Positions 60,814-64,000 of a stretch of 64,000 nucleotides of DNA are shown piece after piece; the first letter of the stretch is position 1; the number at the start of each line of letters is the position of its first letter. The position numbers and the translations under genes are program-made. Below the pieces are notes generated by a model that saw nothing but the letters and a program-made list of their open reading frames with translations, did not search any database and had not been told where the DNA came from. The stretch is from Methylolobus aquaticus (GTDB lineage Bacteria > Pseudomonadota > Gammaproteobacteria > Methylococcales > Methylococcaceae): contig SEYW01000015.1 in the NCBI GenBank assembly GCA_004168015.1, positions 41,697 through 105,696 on the forward strand, read 5' to 3'.

Positions 60814-61164
60814 ATGCAAACAGAACAAATACTCGCAATCGCCATCAAGGCCCTCGATGAGGGCAAAGCCATTGATGTGCGCGTCATCGACGTGCGGGGC
60901 AAGACCAGCATCGCCGACTACATGGTCATCGCCAGCGGAACCTCCGACCGCCACGTGAAGTCACTCGCCGCGCGCGTCGTTGAAGATGCCAAACACGCCG
61001 GCGTGCCTCCGCTCGGCGTCGAAGGTGAAATCACCGGGGAATGGGTTCTCGTCGACCTGGTGGATGTCATCGTGCACGTCATGCAACCGCGAGTGCGCGA
61101 GTTCTATCAGCTCGAGAAATTCTGGCAGGCTGATTACGCAGAGCCGAAGGCGGCGTCGGCGTGA
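60814..61164 (+). CDS. rsfS: Ribosome silencing factor RsfS
   Basis: A 116-residue protein of the RsfS/Iojap family. KTSIADYMVIASGTSDRHVKSLA (around residues 30-52) and the GEWVLVDLVDVIVHVM motif (from about residue 72) identify it. It binds L14 on the large subunit and blocks joining of subunits when growth slows. In gammaproteobacteria it usually lies near nadD and rlmH; neither is present, and here it precedes rplM. The intergenic 160 bases before it show no clear promoter. Confidence 0.95.
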   Translation: MQTEQILAIAIKALDEGKAIDVRVIDVRGKTSIADYMVIASGTSDRHVKSLAARVVEDAKHAGVPPLGVEGEITGEWVLVDLVDVIVHVMQPRVREFYQLEKFWQADYAEPKAASA

Positions 61165-61214
61165 TCCGTCGCGTCCTGCCCGGCATGCCCCCAAAAGTGA
61201 AGTGGGCCATAGGC

Positions 61215-61243
61215 TTGCCTCGAACCGCTCAAGACGTTATCAT
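61215..61243 (+). promoter_or_regulatory. Sigma-70-type promoter for rplM-rpsI
   Basis: TTGCCT and TATCAT with a 17-base spacer match consensus at 4 and 5 of 6 positions. A GGCCG/CGGCC hairpin (61244-61263) follows at the start of the leader and might belong to L13 autoregulation. Confidence 0.6.
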
Positions 61244-61283
61244 GGCCGACTTTTAATCCGGCCTTCAGACTGGAACACAAGAA

Positions 61284-61712
61284 ATGAAGACCTTTAGCGC
61301 CAAGCCAGCCGAAGTCAAGCGGGACTGGTTCGTCATTGATGCCGACGGCAAGACTCTCGGCCGGTTGAGCACAGAGATCGCCCGCCGACTGCGCGGCAAG
61401 CACAAACCTGTTTATACCCCGCACGTGGATACCGGCGACTACATCATCGTGGTCAACGCCGAAAAAGTGCGTGTCACGGGCACCAAGGAACAGGACAAGG
61501 TGTATTACAAGCACACTGGATACATCGGGAACATGAAGTCGATAACCCTGGGCAAGCTACGTCAGCGCAAGCCGGAGCGCATCATCGAGACTGCCGTTCA
61601 GGGTATGTTGCCAAAGAACCCGCTGGGCCGCGCGATGTTCCGCAAGCTCAAGGTTTATGCGGGCCCCACCCATAACCACCAGGCGCAGCAACCGCTCGCG
61701 CTGGAAATCTAG
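61284..61712 (+). CDS. rplM: 50S ribosomal protein L13
   Basis: A 142-residue L13, equal in length to E. coli. It begins [20 protein letters not shown] and has the [17 protein letters not shown] and [18 protein letters not shown] segments. L13 is an early assembly protein of the large subunit. The protein is followed 20 bases later by rpsI, the conserved pair, and preceded by a good promoter and a short hairpin that may serve autogenous control, as L13 does in E. coli. Confidence 0.98.
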   Translation: MKTFSAKPAEVKRDWFVIDADGKTLGRLSTEIARRLRGKHKPVYTPHVDTGDYIIVVNAEKVRVTGTKEQDKVYYKHTGYIGNMKSITLGKLRQRKPERIIETAVQGMLPKNPLGRAMFRKLKVYAGPTHNHQAQQPLALEI

Positions 61713-61732
61713 TCGTCGAGTTCACAGCACAC

Positions 61733-62125
61733 ATGGCACAGATCAGCTATTACGGTACCGGGCGCCGCAAAAGCGCCGTTGCGCGCGTTTACGCGAAGCC
61801 GGGCAAGGGACAAATCACGATCAACAACAAGGTCCTCGCCGATTATTTCGGTCGGAAGACTGACCAGATGGTCGTGTTGCAGCCGCTCGAACTGGTCGAT
61901 CTGGCTGACAAGGTCGACGTGAACGTGAAAGTTTGCGGTGGCGGCCCGTCCGGGCAGGCCGGTGCGATTCGTCATGGTCTGACCCGTGCGCTGATCGAAT
62001 ACGACGAAGCCCTGCGCTCCGACCTGCGCCGCGCCGGTTACGTCACGCGCGATGCCCGTGAGGTGGAGCGTAAGAAGGTCGGCCTGCACAAGGCCCGCCG
62101 ACGTCCTCAGTACTCGAAGCGATAA
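61733..62125 (+). CDS. rpsI: 30S ribosomal protein S9
   Basis: A 130-residue S9, the normal size. It begins [20 protein letters not shown] and ends with the basic tail RRRPQYSKR, which reaches the P-site tRNA in the small subunit. It is the second gene of the rplM-rpsI operon. The stringent starvation genes sspA and sspB or petABC, which often follow in gammaproteobacteria, are not next; tRNA-Gln lies 71 bases downstream instead. Confidence 0.98.
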   Translation: MAQISYYGTGRRKSAVARVYAKPGKGQITINNKVLADYFGRKTDQMVVLQPLELVDLADKVDVNVKVCGGGPSGQAGAIRHGLTRALIEYDEALRSDLRRAGYVTRDAREVERKKVGLHKARRRPQYSKR

Positions 62126-62196
62126 GCTTCAACGGTCGCTTCGCAGCGCTGCATCCGTAGTGAGTGCGTTGCGTCCGGCCCGCTTCACCCGACACT

Positions 62197-62270
62197 TGGG
62201 GGATCGTCTAGTGGTAGGACAACGGACTCTGACTCCGTTAACCTAGGTTCGAATCCTAGTCCCCCAGCCA
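62197..62270 (+). tRNA. tRNA-Gln (anticodon CUG)
   Basis: A 74-base cloverleaf with the acceptor stem TGGGGGA/TCCCCCA, discriminator G and encoded CCA. The anticodon stem ACGGA/TCCGT closes the loop CTCTGAC with anticodon CTG at 62229-62231. The T arm is CTAGG-TTCGAAT-CCTAG. It marks the border between conserved genes on the left and sparse accessory DNA on the right. Confidence 0.98.
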
Positions 62271-62305
62271 ATAAAAACAGCGACTTACTTGTTGCTGGCA
62301 ATCGC

Positions 62306-62333
62306 GGGCAGTTGTGGATAACTGCCCTTTTTT
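62306..62333 (+). terminator. Rho-independent terminator after tRNA-Gln
   Basis: An 8-bp stem (GGGCAGTT/AACTGCCC) with a 6-base loop followed by six T residues, 36 bases after the tRNA end. Confidence 0.92.
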
Positions 62334-62569
62334 GTGTCCGGTGGCATGAACTTGCTACGCTGGACCGGCAGACCCAGACACCTGACGCGCCCACGCTTGT
62401 TTGGGTAGCACCTTTCACCGACGGACTAGCCACCCGCCCGCTCGACACGCACGATGGGGAAAAGGAATCGGGCTGAGCGCCGGGAGTGTTGTGGCGGTCC
62501 GCGGGCTCGCGCCATTAATCTATCAGTGCCAATCGCCCTTCGGGGGCAGCCCCGACTAGGGAGCCTTTA

Positions 62570-63079
62570 TCAGCGAGGATCCCATCGCTGGCGGCCAACA
62601 AGCCGGCAGACCGCCTCCACCAAGCATTCCGCTACGACGTTGATCAGGATGAGACCAGGGAAGACCTTCGGGCCGGTCTTGATATACTCCAACTCTTTCC
62701 CACGATAGAGCTGGTTTAGGTGACTCAGGGCCTCTCTTTGCTCACTGGTCAGTCGTACGTGTAACGAGAGGTCGTGCGTTTCCGCCCTTCTGAGGGCTTC
62801 TTCCAGATCGTGCCCGACTTGCAGACGTAGATTCTCCAGTGAAAGCCCACGGTGCAAAAGGAAAGCCTTTAGGGACAGTTCGATAGAGTGTCCCAGAAGA
62901 TACAATGCAGGAATAACTACCCTCTTTGAAACGGGGCCCATCGGCCCCCAATCCTCGTCAGGGCCCCGACACATTGTGGCTGCCTCCAAAAAGCTTTCGG
63001 CATAAAAGGCGAGCCCCTCGGGTGTGGTGTTGGCCCGCTCGTCAGGACCAGAGCGCTGGGTGTTGTTTGTCCTGGGCAT
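62570..63079 (-). CDS. HEPN-like hypothetical protein
   Basis: A 169-residue protein. The segment LYLLGHSIELSLKAFLLHRGLSLE (around residues 60-83) and the following GHDLEEALRRAE resemble the HEPN-like helical domains common in abortive-infection and toxin-antitoxin proteins, although a clear R-x4-6-H RNase motif is not visible. Its base composition looks lower in G+C than the conserved genes, and it stands alone on the minus strand downstream of tRNA-Gln. It may be an accessory or defence-related gene; function not shown. No partner nucleotidyltransferase lies next to it within the window. Confidence 0.6.
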   Translation of the reverse strand: MPRTNNTQRSGPDERANTTPEGLAFYAESFLEAATMCRGPDEDWGPMGPVSKRVVIPALYLLGHSIELSLKAFLLHRGLSLENLRLQVGHDLEEALRRAETHDLSLHVRLTSEQREALSHLNQLYRGKELEYIKTGPKVFPGLILINVVAECLVEAVCRLVGRQRWDPR

Positions 63080-64000
63080 TCAATGAGACTAAGCGATCGG
63101 GAGTGAGAGAGCAAACGCCGGAACAAAAGTGCGCTGGTCTGAGGCGCTGCCTCAGCAAAAAGAGGTGGGTCAAATACGCACTTGAAGCCTGCGAGCAATG
63201 GTACCCGTCAGTGAAGGCGCGAGGCGGGCCGTTTAAGACCTTGCCAAGCACTGGCTTTATGGTGGACAGGTTCGACAGTACAAGAAATCCAGCCACTGTC
63301 GGATCGCAGTCGGCTAGATTAGAGGTTGGCAGGCGGACCGGCCTGAGGCGAGCATCATGACTGCGCTTGTAGGCCAGTTGGCGCCGCTTCGTCGGCGCCA
63401 CGTCGGTATGGGTCCATGTCAGGCAGCCGTTCTAAGCCTCCAGTGCTTAACGCGCCAGTATTCATCGAACGACATGCGTGCGTTCGCTAGTCCGTGGGAG
63501 GCAGTCTGTCCGACTTGCCGCTCCCCGGATGCCCATCGTATATGTACTACCGCCAAACCGGTCTTCGCATCTGTCGGCATCGCCAGACGCCGGCCCTCCC
63601 AATATGGTAATGCCTTCACGGGTCGGCTTCTCCACAGTGACCGCCGCTACGTTTCAGCGGCCCGCAGGAAAGGCGGTTGGCGCACGCTCCATCTAGAACG
63701 TTTGGTCCAATGCGGTCAGTGATCCGCTGCGTCTGATTTGCTGTGTCAGTGTTGCGGAGTTACTGACGAAAACGCGATTCCCCAGGAACCAAATGCGACC
63801 ACCCCTGCGTGCTGCGGATTCGATCACTGTTGAAGGGATATTGTTGGAGCAGACGCCGGACTTGGTTCCGGCAAGGCGTAGGAACACGAGCAGATCGTTT
63901 TGGTGACGAGTCATGGAAGTTGAGTGCGATCACCGGAATCGATGGACTGATGTGCAGGGTGGGTGATGGAGGTGGCTGTAGTGGGGGATCAGGTCGCGGG
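63080..64000. other. Gene-poor region at the window end
   Basis: In these 921 bases I find no gene that can be supported. Short frames exist on both strands; the best is a 66-residue frame with a GTG start on the minus strand (63419-63619, ending WRVKHWRLRTAA), unsupported by homology. A hairpin (63379-63400) is the only clear structure. The region may be a decayed accessory segment adjacent to tRNA-Gln, or may hold a gene that continues beyond the window. Confidence 0.5.
63379..63400. repeat. Perfect hairpin TGGCGCCG-CTTCGT-CGGCGCCA
   Basis: 8-base arms with a 6-base loop containing TTCG. There is no T-run after it. It resembles the central stem of some integron attC sites but flanking R-type core sites with correct pairing were not found, so it is recorded only as a repeat-like structure. 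Confidence 0.5.

Noticed and set aside
63360..63480. Possible integron attC site around the GC hairpin and GCTTAAC
   Set aside because: A RYYYAAC-like core is present but the matching GTTRRRY core and paired L-type boxes were not found, and there is no integrase in view.

Overview
The window reads as a chromosomal segment of a G+C-rich gammaproteobacterium, most likely a methanotroph or close methylotrophic relative of the Methylococcaceae type (inference). The supporting combination is: a hopanoid gene set that makes squalene with an ERG9-type squalene synthase, hopanoid tailoring genes including hpnO, a CopC/CopD copper pair, a complete pqqABCDE operon, a glycolate oxidase operon, a periplasmic fatty-acid cis/trans isomerase, and housekeeping genes of clearly gammaproteobacterial type (ParE, LeuS, PhoH-YbeY-CorC, L13-S9). 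No methane monooxygenase or methanol dehydrogenase gene is inside the window, so the assignment rests on context.

Layout. 1-10 kb: a leftward operon sqs-shc-hpnG-hpnN-hpnO-copC-copD, divergent from hpnH. 10-19 kb: isoprenoid precursor genes (ispA, dxs) with apt, then parE, and a leftward pair of hexose-6-phosphate mutarotase and cis/trans isomerase. 19-22 kb: a three-gene lipid module resembling ynbA/ynbB plus an acyltransferase, then a DUF2231 membrane protein. 22-31 kb: TonB-dependent receptor, nadA, an orphan ParA ATPase, then leuS-lptE-holA. 31-38 kb: the leftward pqqABCDE operon with a hairpin after pqqA, a Met/Gly/His-rich exported protein, a SoxC-like molybdoenzyme with its monoheme cytochrome c, and a rhomboid protease. 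38-46.6 kb: glcDEF, a small membrane protein, then miaB-phoH-ybeY-corC. 46.7-53.4 kb: two small unknown proteins, a copper P-type ATPase, apbE and kup. 53.8-60.7 kb: a redox module of thioredoxin-like ferredoxin, GltD-like flavoprotein, pyruvate:ferredoxin oxidoreductase and a dihydroorotate-dehydrogenase-like protein. 60.8-62.3 kb: rsfS, rplM, rpsI and tRNA-Gln(CUG). From 62.4 kb to the end, after the tRNA and its terminator, gene density falls sharply and the only reasonable gene is a HEPN-like protein; this looks like accessory DNA next to a tRNA.

How the parts fit. ispA and dxs supply farnesyl diphosphate; squalene synthase and squalene-hopene cyclase convert it to hopene; HpnH, HpnG and HpnO extend and aminate the side chain; HpnN exports the product to the outer membrane. 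The cis/trans isomerase and the ynb-like module are further envelope-lipid functions. Copper handling recurs (CopC/CopD, CopA and possibly the Met-rich protein), as does periplasmic oxidation (PQQ, SoxC-like dehydrogenase, cytochrome c). No CRISPR array, transposase or prophage was seen. The least explained items are the PFOR-linked flavoprotein/DHOD-like module, the noncanonical CDP-alcohol transferase, the Met-rich protein, and several palindromes upstream of operons.
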